Assembly: GCA_013076295.1 (NCBI GenBank)
Contig: RQOL01000729.1
Coordinates: 3,658,001 to 3,722,000 of the forward strand
Source of the DNA: Sanderia malayensis
Taxonomy: Eukaryota; Cnidaria; Scyphozoa; Semaeostomeae; Pelagiidae
Direction of reading: 5' to 3'
Length of the DNA: 64,000 bases
Position 1 is the stretch's first letter. The number at the start of each line of letters is the position of its first letter. A model generated the notes under the pieces. It had not been told where the DNA came from, did not search any database, and saw nothing but the letters and a program-made list of their open reading frames with translations. The position numbers were made by a program, and so were the translations under genes. Below are positions 10,978-21,100 of this stretch, piece by piece.

Positions 10978-11690
10978 TTGGCTAGCTACTCTGCCACTAT
11001 CTTCAGAGAATTTTGTTCTTAACAAACTTGAATTATGATATTTCTATGATGCAATCCATCTCCGCTTTCATTGGCCATTGAAGTTCTTGTCATCTCAAGT
11101 TTGATGTAGATCATGCTATGTCATGTGCCAAAGGTGGATTTGTGTACCAACGACATGATGAAGCACATGATCTGTTTGCTCACCTCATGAAAGAAGCTTA
11201 CAATGATGTCAAAGTTGAACCACATTTACAACCAATAGCTGGAGAGAGTCTACCAAGCAGTGGAAATGTATCTGTTCAGGCACGTCTGGATTTCAGCACA
11301 AGAGGGTTTTGGCAAAGGGGGCATTCTTTGACGTAAGGGTTATCAACCCATTTGCAAAGAGCCACCTGAGCCAGAAACTCTCCACAGCATTTAGTAGCAG
11401 TGAAAAGGAGAAAAGGCGTCAATACAATCAAAGAATCATCAATGTAGAGGATGGGTCGTTTAGCCCACTTGTATTTACACCCTATGGTGGTTGTGGCCGT
11501 GAGGCTGAAAAAGTAATAATCAACCTTGCTGCAAAATTAGCCGCAAAGAAGGATTTTGAACACAGTCGAGTTGTTCACTGCCTTCATACAAAACTCTCAT
11601 TTTTGTTACTGCGGTCGGCAATACTGTGCGTAAGAGGCACTCGTGCAATAAAGTCTCAAGTTTGCACGAATTTGGACGACATTAACATTA
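10978..11690 (+). pseudogene. Retroelement RT-associated protein, 3' half (fragment)
   Basis: The reading begins directly after the Helitron CTAG with WLATLPL. It continues through DAIHLRFHWPLKFL and HAMSCAKGGFVYQRHDE, then VKVEPHLQPI, ARLDFSTRGFW, FFDVRVINPFA and a SPLVFTPYGGCG block. This is the C-terminal part of the same retroelement family as 2114-2640, carrying the conserved Cys/His and Arg-Leu-Asp blocks. Frameshifts occur near 11080 and 11320, with stops upstream at about 11037. The last two bases before 2114 on the minus strand plus the first base here complete one codon, so the two halves were once one gene. Confidence 0.75.
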
Positions 11691-11819
11691 CACACACTTT
11701 TGGTGCAATTCAATAACTTATTATATTTATTGTAAAAAAAAGTAAAATTCTTCTTTTGTTTTGCTAACCGGCAACCTATAGGTATAAAAACAGCCCCACA
11801 GTTGATTGAAGAATCTCTG

Positions 11820-12089
11820 ATGAATGAAGATGAATGGAAAGGCAGGATCAATGATACCTTGAAAACACTATTCAAAGAAAGTGTTTCTAATGGAAATGGA
11901 AACTTGGGAAGGTTTACTGTGATACTCCTTTGGATAGAGAAGCAAATTATCTATGATCACACAAAGAAACAATGCAACATTATTAGTTTATGGGTGGATT
12001 GTTTACCTTATAACATTAAATATGATTGTGTTCTAAGAGAATGGGGTGAAAAACTATTAATTGAATCTGACTGTTTCTCCCTATGTTAA
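11820..12089 (+). CDS. Small ORF, possible Bcl-2-like fold, Polinton cargo
   Basis: This is an 89-residue frame from ATG at 11820 (an open frame also runs upstream without an ATG). Residues spell LKTLFKESVSNGNGNLGRFTVILL. This resembles the BH1 region of Bcl-2 proteins (acidic/Gly then N-W-G-R), with Leu in place of the Trp. About 45 residues later comes REWGEKLL, near where BH2 would sit. No BH3 or transmembrane tail is seen. It lies just upstream of basic core-like Polinton genes. The Bcl-2 resemblance is weak, and an unrelated helical protein is possible. Confidence 0.35.
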   Translation: MNEDEWKGRINDTLKTLFKESVSNGNGNLGRFTVILLWIEKQIIYDHTKKQCNIISLWVDCLPYNIKYDCVLREWGEKLLIESDCFSLC

Positions 12090-12233
12090 TCAGTTGTTGA
12101 AATGATAAGTTATTAAAATAGGAAAAATGTGTTATTAGGTTAGAAATTGGAATAATAAAAGATATGCATTCATTAAACAGCTTTTGCGTCTTAAATTTCT
12201 TATAAAAACAATGCATTTACCTCATAAATAAAG

Positions 12234-12512
12234 ATGGGTAAGCGCAAGAGACAGCGTAGAAAGAAAGAGCGTATTAAGAGAATTAGGGGTAAAGGTCTTT
12301 TTAAAAACATACAAAATTGGGTTGTGAAAACAGCTATTGCAGCAACGCCACTACCAGGATTACAACGAGAGTTGAAACCAACAATGTGGAAAAAGGGTAG
12401 GAAAAAACCAAAACCCCTACAGTTCATCCCCAGAGAATTTTGGAGAGCTGCCAGAGTATCAAAAAAACAACGCAATAAGTGGGTATATGCAGATGAAGAA
12501 TTTAAGAAATAG
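12234..12512 (+). CDS. Basic core-like protein, Polinton-type
   Basis: A 92-residue protein from ATG at 12234. The first 20 residues are almost all Lys/Arg (MGKRKRQRRKKERIKRIRGK), and a more mixed segment follows with PTMWKKGRKKPKPL. Highly basic small proteins of this sort are typical DNA-condensing core proteins of Polinton and adenovirus-like elements. It is followed closely by the Ala-rich ORF at 12561. The role is inferred from composition and context only. The large minus-strand frame opposite it (12200-12901) is a shadow. Confidence 0.5.
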   Translation: MGKRKRQRRKKERIKRIRGKGLFKNIQNWVVKTAIAATPLPGLQRELKPTMWKKGRKKPKPLQFIPREFWRAARVSKKQRNKWVYADEEFKK

Positions 12513-12560
12513 ATTATAAAAGAAAGAGGAACGCTGCAATTTAATAGCCATGATATAATC

Positions 12561-12929
12561 ATGGCTAGTATAGCAGCAAGTGTTGTAGCATCAATGCTGA
12601 TAGACAATATGTTGAAGGATGATGGTGGAGTTGAAGCGACTAAAATAATGACGGGTGAAGAAAAGTATGAAAGGTATAGAATACGAAAATGTGAAAGGAG
12701 AGGAGAGAGGAAATCAACAAACCTGGGTTCCGCGATAGCACATGTAGCAGCTAGACAAGCTATTGAACAAGCTTTAAGACATGGTGGAAGAGCGACAGAA
12801 AAAGGAGTTAGTAAACAAGCTGTTAAGAAGATAGCATTGAGAGGTGCTACGAAAGCTGCAAAAGGTGGAGCAATCGTTGCAGCCGGATATGGTTTAGACA
12901 CAGCTATGAGGAAAATGCCAGGAGCTTGA
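12561..12929 (+). CDS. Ala/Gly-rich amphipathic protein, Polinton-type
   Basis: This is a 122-residue protein from ATG at 12561. The N-terminus (MASIAASVVASML) is hydrophobic and Ala-rich, the middle is charged (residues 30-55), and the C-terminus is a run of Ala/Lys helices with GAIVAAGYGLD. The layout is similar to the Ala-rich segment in the large Polinton near 41360-41510 (GAVAGRLAARGL). That supports reading this region as a Polinton fragment. A short basic frame, MKGRRSGTRSIKIARVRT, follows near 12968-13024. Confidence 0.45.
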   Translation: MASIAASVVASMLIDNMLKDDGGVEATKIMTGEEKYERYRIRKCERRGERKSTNLGSAIAHVAARQAIEQALRHGGRATEKGVSKQAVKKIALRGATKAAKGGAIVAAGYGLDTAMRKMPGA

Positions 12930-13033
12930 AAGGGGAGAATGCGAAGGAAGCTGGTTTGAAAGAAGCATATGAAAGGTAGACGAAGTGGGACTAGATCTAT
13001 AAAAATAGCAAGAGTAAGAACCTAACATTTTAA

Positions 13034-13111
13034 ATGAACAAAATTGAAAGATATAGGAGAAGGAATCCCAGACAAAAGCTCATGGAAAGAGAGCTCGAGA
13101 ATTATTCATAA
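13034..13111 (+). CDS. Short basic ORF overlapping the Fic gene start
   Basis: 25 residues, MNKIERYRRRNPRQ then KLMERELENYS. Its stop overlaps the next ATG as TAATG (13109-13113). The tight overlap and basic composition fit the compact gene packing of Polintons. No function can be assigned. Confidence 0.4.
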   Translation: MNKIERYRRRNPRQKLMERELENYS

Positions 13112-13687
13112 TGAATCGAGTATACAGAATTAATGGTGATGAAGTAGAAAGAAAGATGTTACATTCTTTTTTAAAATCAGAAGGTGAAGTTGAATGTATA
13201 AACATGACAAATTTAGAGGATGCATATGTATATCTAAGAACGATAAGAGAGGTTGTGCTTGATAGAAATTACATTACTCGATTTACAATTGATACTGACA
13301 TGGTACAAAAATACATGAATATATTTTACCTGAATATCATGGTAAATTTGCAACTAATGTTAGATGTGGACACATGAGTGAAACAGAGATAATAGAATAT
13401 TGTAAACCCGATCAGATAGAATTTTATTGAACCAATTAATAAAGAGGAAGCATTACTATAATCCAATAGAATATGTAGCATTGTTATTATCGATTCATCC
13501 TTTTCCTGATGGAAATGGAAGGTTGGCGAAGTTGCTGTATTATTATTTAACTGGAGAATTAATAGACTGGAATCAGGAGAAATTTTTAAGTGTTATGATT
13601 TAAGTTCAAACAGAAATTGTATTACCTCAAGCACTTAAACAGTATAAGAAACCACCACCTTCCAATGATGATGATGTAATTATTTGA
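13111..13687 (+). pseudogene. Fic/DOC-domain protein, frameshifted
   Basis: From ATG at 13111 the first frame gives about 70 residues. It then shifts near 13310 and again near 13425, and stops in frame at 13601-13603 before a C-terminal tail. The diagnostic Fic motif reads HPFPDGNGR (13496-13522), with catalytic His, phosphate-binding GNGR and Pro-Phe in place, followed by LAKLLYYYLTGEL. Upstream is a short block (VRCGHMSETE) that would hold the flap or helix region. Fic enzymes usually AMPylate hydroxyl side chains of target proteins. It sits downstream of Polinton-type basic genes, so it is probably element cargo. Two frameshifts and a stop make it non-functional as it stands. Confidence 0.7.
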
Positions 13688-14476
13688 AAGAAGGTTCAAG
13701 AAATTGGTTCGAGTGGGCCTAGAACTTATTTGTTAACCGTTTTTGAAACAACGAATCCCGGTTGCGTTTGACACTAATCTGATCACATCTTTTGTTACTC
13801 TGGCCTTTCATTGACGAGGAAGTTACATCCTTACTTCTGAAATGTGCTTTGTTTTGCAATTGTGTGAATTTTGACTCGAAGGGTCGTGCAATAAATATTC
13901 ATTTTGCTCTTCGATACATTCGAGAATTGTTACCACGAGAATTCCTCTTCGCATTACATGTTACTCCGGATATCGATCCAGTAGAATTGTTTACATAACT
14001 ATTGAATTAAGACAGGTAACTGGTTTCCCGTCATTTTCTTCATTCTTACAAATTTGAATATACTCTGAATATCCGCTGGAAAGCTGTTGTGATTTCTCAA
14101 TTCATCCTTCGATTCGTTGACGAATTATATTATTGCTGCGAGAATTGCTCTTTTCATTCCACGTTATTGCAGACATCGAGATTCCAAAGATTTATTATTT
14201 CACCCTGATATTAACTTCACACAGGTACGTGCTTTCTAGGTGATTTCCTTCGTTCTTCCAAAGTTCATGCTCTCATTTTGATGTTTTGATCTCCTTTCAG
14301 CTGATATTTCTACGTGTTTTTTATTACGTCTCTTCCATCTTTTACAGATAAACGTTCTGTCACTGCTGTATATACTGAGACAAAATCATTCCCTTCTTAT
14401 TTACTGTATATATATTTAACCTTTATATCTCTTTCTGTTTTTCATACATTGTTTCTTCTTGTTAACACCGTCACAA
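13688..14476 (+). other. Leader region of the autonomous Helitron; no gene
   Basis: AT-rich sequence with possible splice donors (GACAG|GTAACT near 14014 and ACACAG|GTACGT near 14224), which could belong to untranslated leader exons of the Helitron gene downstream. The Helitron 5' terminus (TC preceded by A) must lie in or near this stretch but could not be fixed. AA|TCCCGGTTGCG near 13755 is one weak candidate. Confidence 0.35.
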
Positions 14477-17250
14477 ATGCCCGGAACACATCGACCAGCA
14501 AGGAAACGACAGAATGCCTACAAAAGAACTCGCCCGCAACAACAGCCTGAAACCTTTGCAACACGTCCAACAGAACAACCAGTTACTGTTCCACTCGACG
14601 AGATGCTGCCATTACAGTTACAAGAACAACAGGCTCAGCAACAAGCAATCCCAACATTGCAAGCGCAACAAGGCTCTCAGTTTTGGCCTGTACCCTACCC
14701 AGTAGGGGGCAAAGGATTGGGCAAATGGCGATGGCACCTCTGCTACAGCAACCGGTCCAACAGATGCATCCATTCCAGTTCCTACCTGAATGCCAGCAGC
14801 AGCTACAGCAGATTCATTCCTTGCAATTCCGGCCAGAACTATAACAGATGCAGCCTGTCTATTTCATCCCACAATTACAGCAGTCACCAACAGAGACACA
14901 GCCCGTGCAATTGAGGCCACAGTTGCCACAACTGCAATAGAGGGCAGTACAACCAGCAGCAGACAAACAGCCACCACCACCGGCCGTTCCAGAACTGCTG
15001 CCCGAACCAGAACAACCAGCAAATCCTCTAGCAGACAACATTTATTTGCACCACATTGCACCGATGAACAACACCTGTCCACATTGTGGTGCAAAGTATT
15101 TCAAGGAGGAGCGGAACACCAGAAACAAGTACACAAAGTGCTGTCGTGAAGGAGCTGCCACACTACCCCAAATACAGCCTCCACGAGCAGCATTGATGTC
15201 TCTCTTCCTTGGCGACACAGAAGACACGCGAAAAGAATCAAAAGATTTTCTTTCCAAATTCTGCCAATACAATGCCACCATGGCAATGGCATCCTGGACA
15301 GCAAACATACTGCAGCTTCCAGGGAGGGGGCCACCCATGATAACAATACAGGGCAGTGCATATCACAGAACAGGTACTTTCGCATTATCTGCCCACTTCT
15401 TTTAGATATTCTTCTGTTACACAGTACTATATTTATTTAAGCTTTTCATTATTACATTTTTATCTACTGCCTGGCAGTTCACTTCAGCCCACCTTCACCC
15501 ATTGCAAGGACAGCAACCGAAATCCGCCGAGCTCTACATCATGGATACAGCTGAAGCTCTTGAGCACAGAGCCCACAACCCCATCAACAGGGATCTGAAC
15601 AGAGACACCATCAAGAAGCTCCAAGATGAACTTCTTGCATTCAACCCATATGCTTGAGAATACAAGAACATAGGCGAGATACTGCAACAACAACAGCAAC
15701 AGGCGACTGCAGCAAACGAGCCTATTGCCACATTCGACATGATCATCACATGGAGAGCTGACCAGTGTCACAGGTACCACAGTCCAGCAGCAGCAGAAAT
15801 AGCAGCAATCTACAGCACAAAAGAAAGTGCAGCACCAGATCCAAATGACAGAATCATGCACATCCAGAGTCACGACGGCTTCCTGATTGCCATCAAAGCA
15901 ACCAGTCAAGCAGCCGACCCACTCACCTATCTACTGCTGTTTCCTTTCAGGGAACATGGTTGGGGTACAGCAATCGCAAGACTGCCAGCAGTTCATACAT
16001 GAATCTGCGCTGACCAAGCTGAACGCCGCCAGACCAGAGTGACAGCCAGCCAATTTTACATGTACAGAATCTAAGTCCAAGAACATTTCTCAGCCCTTCA
16101 CCTCTCAAGACTACTATTTCAAAAGTACTTGGTTGATGCATTCACCAAGGTAGAAGGCAGCGATCTCACCTACATCAGAACCCATCAGAAAGACCTGAGA
16201 GTTGAGTAATGCAATGGACTGATGGATCACCTCTACAGACAAGCCGAACACCAAAATCTGCTCGCTCAAGCCCACAATCCAGGCACTGCACAGCACATCA
16301 ATGTTGGATGAGTCATCATCTTACCATCCTCATTTACAGGCGGTCAGCGGAGCATGGAACAAAATTACCAAGATGCTATGACCATTGTCAGAAAACACGG
16401 CAAGCCAGACATATTCCTGACATTCACAGCGAATCCAAGCTGGCAAGAAATATTGGACAATTTGCTACCGAACCAGAAGCCACAAGACCGACCAGACGTT
16501 GTCACACAAGTCTTCAACTTGAGAGTCAAAGAACTGCTGTGTGACATCCGGGATCTCGACTTCTTTGGCAAAGTCATCGCATACATCTACACAGTAGAAC
16601 TTCAAAAGCGTGGACTGCCACACACTCACCTATCCTATTCTATCTCTTGCCGAGCAGGACAAACCACGCACACCAGAGCATCTTGATCGCATCATATCCG
16701 CAGAGATTCCAGACCAGAACACCCACACCCGTGAGCACCATATCGTCAAGAAACACACGATGCACGGGCTGTGTGGAATTCTCAATCCATCATGTATTTG
16801 CATGCAAGATGGGAAATGCACAAAGAAGTTCCCAAAAGACCTCGCACAGCAAACAGAACTCAACGTCAATGGCTATCCATTGTACAGAAGACGAGGTATG
16901 TCAACATTTTTTGCACTTCACGCTTATAAGTTACAATTTTCAACAAAATGCAACAATGACCACTCCCTTTCTCGCAGGCAAAACAACTACTCAACTGCAA
17001 CAGCACAGAGTTCCGGACTCTTGGGTTGTGCCACACAACATCAAACTCCTTCTCAAGTTCGACTGCCATATCAAGGTGGAAGTATGCACAACTATCAAAA
17101 ATGTCAAGTACATTTTCAAGTAAATCCACAAAGGTAATGACATGGCACATGTTGAAATCAGAGAAGGTCATCAAGAAGCAGACACGCACCACAACATGGT
17201 GCATGATGAGATACGTCGGTACCTTAATTCTAGATACGTCGGCCACACCA
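14477..17250 (+). pseudogene. Helitron replication initiator (Rep/HUH) portion, decayed
   Basis: The protein starts MPGTHRPARKRQ at 14477 and has a long Gln/Pro-rich N-terminus. A zinc-finger block follows (CPHCGAKYF ... KCC, about 15071-15150) and then the helitron-like N-terminal domain (ELLAFNPYA, ITWRADQ). The Rep core has DAMTIVRKHGKPDIFLTFTA and QKRGLPHTHL (HUH at 16621-16629). Introns with GT-AG borders fit near 15374-15479 and 16892-16980. Several frameshifts and stops (for example after NPYA at 15656) interrupt it. Rep nicks DNA and starts rolling-circle transposition. It is joined to the helicase that follows, as is usual in Helitrons. Confidence 0.85.
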
Positions 17251-17254
17251 AGCC

Positions 17255-19534
17255 ATGTACAAACTCATGCAATACGAGATGTACGACAAGAGTCACACAA
17301 TCGTCCGACTTGCAATTCACCTGCCGGACCAACACGCAATTTATTTCACAGACCCACAGCATGCCTCACACAGAAAGAACGACAGCATGCTCATGCCTTA
17401 CTTCACCCTCAACCAGAGGGAACAGAATGCTCACCAGTACATATACCAAGACATACCAGAGCACTACACTTTCAACAAATCCACCAAGCAGTGGCAGCAA
17501 TGCAAGCGCAGAGCACCCAAACGTGTAATCGGCAGAATATACAAGGCTCTACCATTAGATGCTGAACGATTCGCCCTCAGATTGATACTGCTCCACAGAA
17601 AAGGAGCAACCTCCTTCAAAGATATTCGAACAGTTGACGGAGTCACACATGACATGTTCAAGAATGCAGCAAGAGCAATGTCACTCTTGGAAGACAATGC
17701 AGAACACAGACGTTGCTTACAAGATGCAGCTATGATAAACATGCCTGCACAGATGAGAACAATTGTTTGCAACACTCATTCTGTTTCAAACTCCAAACAA
17801 CATCCACACCCTCTTCACAGAATTCCAAGAAGACATGGCAGACGATTATGTCAGACACAATCAGCTGCAGGATTCAAATGCAACATTCCAGCAGGAACAC
17901 ATCCACATGTGCCTAGCAGAAATCCAGAACAACCTGCAAATTCACGGAAAATCCCTCAAGGACTTCCCCGAAATGCCACAACTACCTACCACCTATGCAC
18001 AGCCACAACAAGCAGAGGACGAAATCAACATCAAACAAGAACGAGAACAAGGACAACAGATGCTCAAACAACTCAACCCAGAACAACTGCACATACACAA
18101 CACAGTTGTCCACGCCATCAGCAGACAACTGTTTCTTTCTCGACGGTCCAGCAGGAACTGGCAAAACCTTCTACAACCCACAACCCATTGTTACACAATC
18201 TCCAAGCTTCCGAACACAAAGTCAAATGTGTAGCATACTCCGGCATAGCAGCTACACTACTCATTCACGGCAAAACAGCACACTTAACATTTCAAATACA
18301 AATTCCTCTGCTCGACAATTCCACTTGCAACGTCAAAGCACAAAGTCTACGAGCACAACAACTGCAAGACACAACACTATTCGTTTGGGACGAAGCTTCC
18401 GTGATTCCAGCAACAGCATTCAAAGTGCTTGGCCGTCTGCTTAGAGACATCACAAAAGTCCACAAACCTTTCGGCCGCAAATACTTCGTACTCGGCGGTG
18501 ACTTCCGACCAGTACTACCAGTCATGAAGAAAGCAGGCAGAGAACGAGTAGTGCAAGAATGCCTTAAGTCACGAAAAGTCGAGGATCTGTGGTCTCATTT
18601 CCAACAATTCAGACTCATTACAAACATGAGAGCCGTTCAAGATGCAACCTACCAAGCATTCACAGATTGGCTTCTCCGCATAGGCAACGGAGTAGAACCT
18701 CACAATGATCAACATCAGGTCACCCTCCCACAGCAAACCTGCATCAAATCTCTTGAAAACCTCATGAACTCAATCTATCCTCAAGCTGAATCAGCAGAAG
18801 CACACCTCTTACTAGATCCCAACACCATGTTGAACCGTTGTTGTTTGACACCAAAGAACCAGTTCTGACATCACATCAACGACCTCGTTCTGCAAAGACT
18901 TCCAACACCATGGCAAAAGTACCTCAGTGTTGACACAGTTCAAACAGATGTTCCAGAAGAAGCCGCAGCATATCCCATGGAATTTCTCCATGCACAGACT
19001 CCTGGTGGAATGCCTCTTCACTCACTACAATCGAAGGTATGCATGCACACTATATTTAAACAGTTGTTTTAAATTTCCTTTGCTTGCTCTTCAACCTCAC
19101 TCCATCTCATTCTCTTACAGCTGGGAGATGCAATCATTTTGCTGAGAAACATCAACCCAGCAAAAGGACTATGCAACGGAACACAATTAATAGTCAGAGA
19201 TTTCAAACGACACATCATAACGGCCGAGATCATCACAACACAGAACAAGGGCCAGTACGTTATGCTTCCACGCATTACTATGACCTGCCAAGATTCATCA
19301 TTGCCAATTTCCATGGCAAGAAAGCAATTTCCAGTCAGACTTGCTTACTGCCTCACCATCAACAAGGCACAAGGACAATCCTTGAAAAATGTGGGTATTT
19401 ACTTGCCAGAACCTGTTTTTGCTCCTGGACAACTCTATGTTGCAATATCTAGAGCCAAATCATTCCCTGGACTCAACGTATTCACACCAAGCAACAAGAA
19501 AACAAAAAACATTGTCTACAAAGAAGTTCTGTAA
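17255..19534 (+). pseudogene. Helitron PIF1-family helicase portion, decayed
   Basis: This part continues the Rep protein with FTLNQREQNAHQYIYQDIPEHY and RVIGRIYKALPLDAERF, which are Helitron signatures. The helicase has Walker A GPAGTGKT (about 18144-18167, in another frame) and GIAATLLIHGKTAH. It also has Walker B WDEAS, GGDFRPVLPV and the C-terminal TINKAQGQSLKNVGIYLPEP and YVAISRAKS. An intron at about 19037-19120 (AAG|GTATGC ... TTACAG|CTGGGAG) restores continuity by its own borders. Frameshifts near 17750 and 18200 and a stop at 18866 disable the gene. The helicase unwinds donor DNA for rolling-circle transfer. Confidence 0.85.
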
Positions 19535-19570
19535 CATTCACTACCCACAGCTGATCGCTTTATACAGCCC

Positions 19571-19855
19571 ACACAAAAGACCTGGTGTCTTCATACAGCT
19601 CAGGCAAACACCTGATGTCTTCATACATCTCAGGCAAAAGACCTGGTGTCTTCATACAGCTCAGGCAAACACCTGATGTCTTCATAAAGCTCAGGCAAAA
19701 GACCTGGTGTCTTCATACAGCTCAGGCAAACACCTGATGTCTTCATACAGCTCAGGCAAAAGACCTGGTGTCTTCATACAGCTCAAGCAAACACCTGATG
19801 TCTTCATACAGCTCAGGCAAAAGACCTGGTGTCTTCATACAACTCAGGCAAAGAA
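19571..19855 (+). repeat. Minisatellite of about 30 bp in the Helitron 3' region
   Basis: About nine units of roughly 30-31 bp alternate between two versions, one with CAAAAGACCTGGTG and one with CAAACACCTGATG, each followed by TCTTCATACAGCTCAGG. The higher-order period is therefore about 61 bp. It begins about 35 bp after the helicase stop codon. There are no unique spacers, so it is not a CRISPR array. Confidence 0.9.
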
Positions 19856-20089
19856 GTAACAGCTTCACACAGGTAAGCCACGAGTTATGCTATGCCATGT
19901 TCCTTTATATTGCCTACAGGAACATGGATTTCCTTTCACTCTGTGCCAGCTGCCATTTTCACCACCCTTAACTCCATCCCGCTACATAACACCTCAACTC
20001 CCATTCAATATCCCCTCCTTAAATCCTAAATAGGGCAGTGTTGAAGATCACTGTTTCACTCACATCGAAGGCCAAAACACCAGGGAGAT

Positions 20090-20117
20090 GGCGTGCTAAG
20101 CACGCCAGCCTTCCTAG
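20090..20117 (+). mobile_element. Helitron 3' terminus: hairpin and CTAG end
   Basis: The hairpin GGCGTGCTAAGCACGCC (20090-20106, 8-bp stem, 1-nt loop) is followed 7 nt later by CTAG (20114-20117) and a T. Helitrons end in a short GC-rich hairpin and CTRR and insert between A and T, so this fixes the 3' boundary of the element carrying the Rep/helicase gene. Confidence 0.9.
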
Positions 20118-21100
20118 TCTTTCAATACTTATTGTCCACCAAAACAAAATGACTAACATTGCAAACCAGGTATATTTTATAAGAGGCACTACAACAAATT
20201 CACAAACAATGAATTAAACAATAACTCATTATGTTAATTATTATTTGCAAATTCTTACTAAAAATGAGAAAACAATGCAAAGGTGGGGCACCTAGTTGTA
20301 ACTATTGCTAGTATAATACGATCTAGAAAAGCTATTTACCATCGCAAGTGAACCAGTAGGAGAAAAGAAGAAAGGGCACACTCCGCATTGCACAGCATGT
20401 TCTGTGTTCAGTTGAATACTCTTTAGGGTTGGGTTTGGTTGATGGGTTGCCAGTCAAGTTGTCAAAATCAATCAAATCAAAGCCAGATCATGGTTTGTGA
20501 AAATCCAGATTAACAGGAACTTCAAAACGAGGGTGCCAAAAAATAGAATACAGGAAACTGTATGCAAGAATGAGGCTGGTTGTCCTCGCAAGGAAACAAC
20601 ACGGTTTCTGAAGGAAACAGGTATGCAAAGCGAACAGCAGGTGGGTTTACAAGACAGAGGGCTGCTTTCTTTAGAGGAAATGCGGTAGGTTATTTATGAA
20701 TGATGATGATTATTATTGTTTGTGGTATGATTTTGATTTATGTTATGTTTCGTCTACATGGCAATTATGCATGCTGGCTGGCTTTCCAATGTTCATTTCC
20801 AAAATGTTGGATCGCAACGGAACTTGATGCTGAAATAAGAGAAATTAAAGCTGAGGGAGACATTCATCTTGGCTTAGATCAAATGCAAGTAGAGTTCCTT
20901 TTTAGTTTCATTCTTTTCAAGTTGCCATAAAAACCGTAAATTGCTTAGGCCAATTGTATTTCACTCATTGTTTACATAGTTTCTTCACCCCAAAATCGGA
21001 ACTCTGCTTTCGCTTATGTTTTGATGCTTTTTTATATTTATTATTTTGAGAGAGAGTGTTTTGATCTAATGCGATGCAATGCGATGAGAGAGTACAACAT
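20118..21100 (+). other. Flank of the Helitron with possible spliced coding exons
   Basis: Two open segments look like exons of one unknown gene. The first, about 20502-20688, includes VCKNEAGCPRKETTRFLKE and LLSLEEM before a GTAGGT donor. The second, about 20790-20888, contains ATELDAEIREIKAEGDIHL before GTAGAG. No family is recognised. The rest is AT-rich with no feature. They may be 5' exons or a flank of the Helitron-like gene starting at 21101. Confidence 0.3.

Noticed and set aside
12200..12901. 233-codon minus-strand frame
   Set aside because: It is hydrophobic shadow coding opposite two plus-strand genes with Polinton-like composition and ATG starts.
19571..19855. Regular repeats of about 30 bp suggesting a CRISPR array
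   Set aside because: Units are contiguous with no unique spacers and lie in the 3' region of a eukaryotic Helitron; it is a minisatellite.
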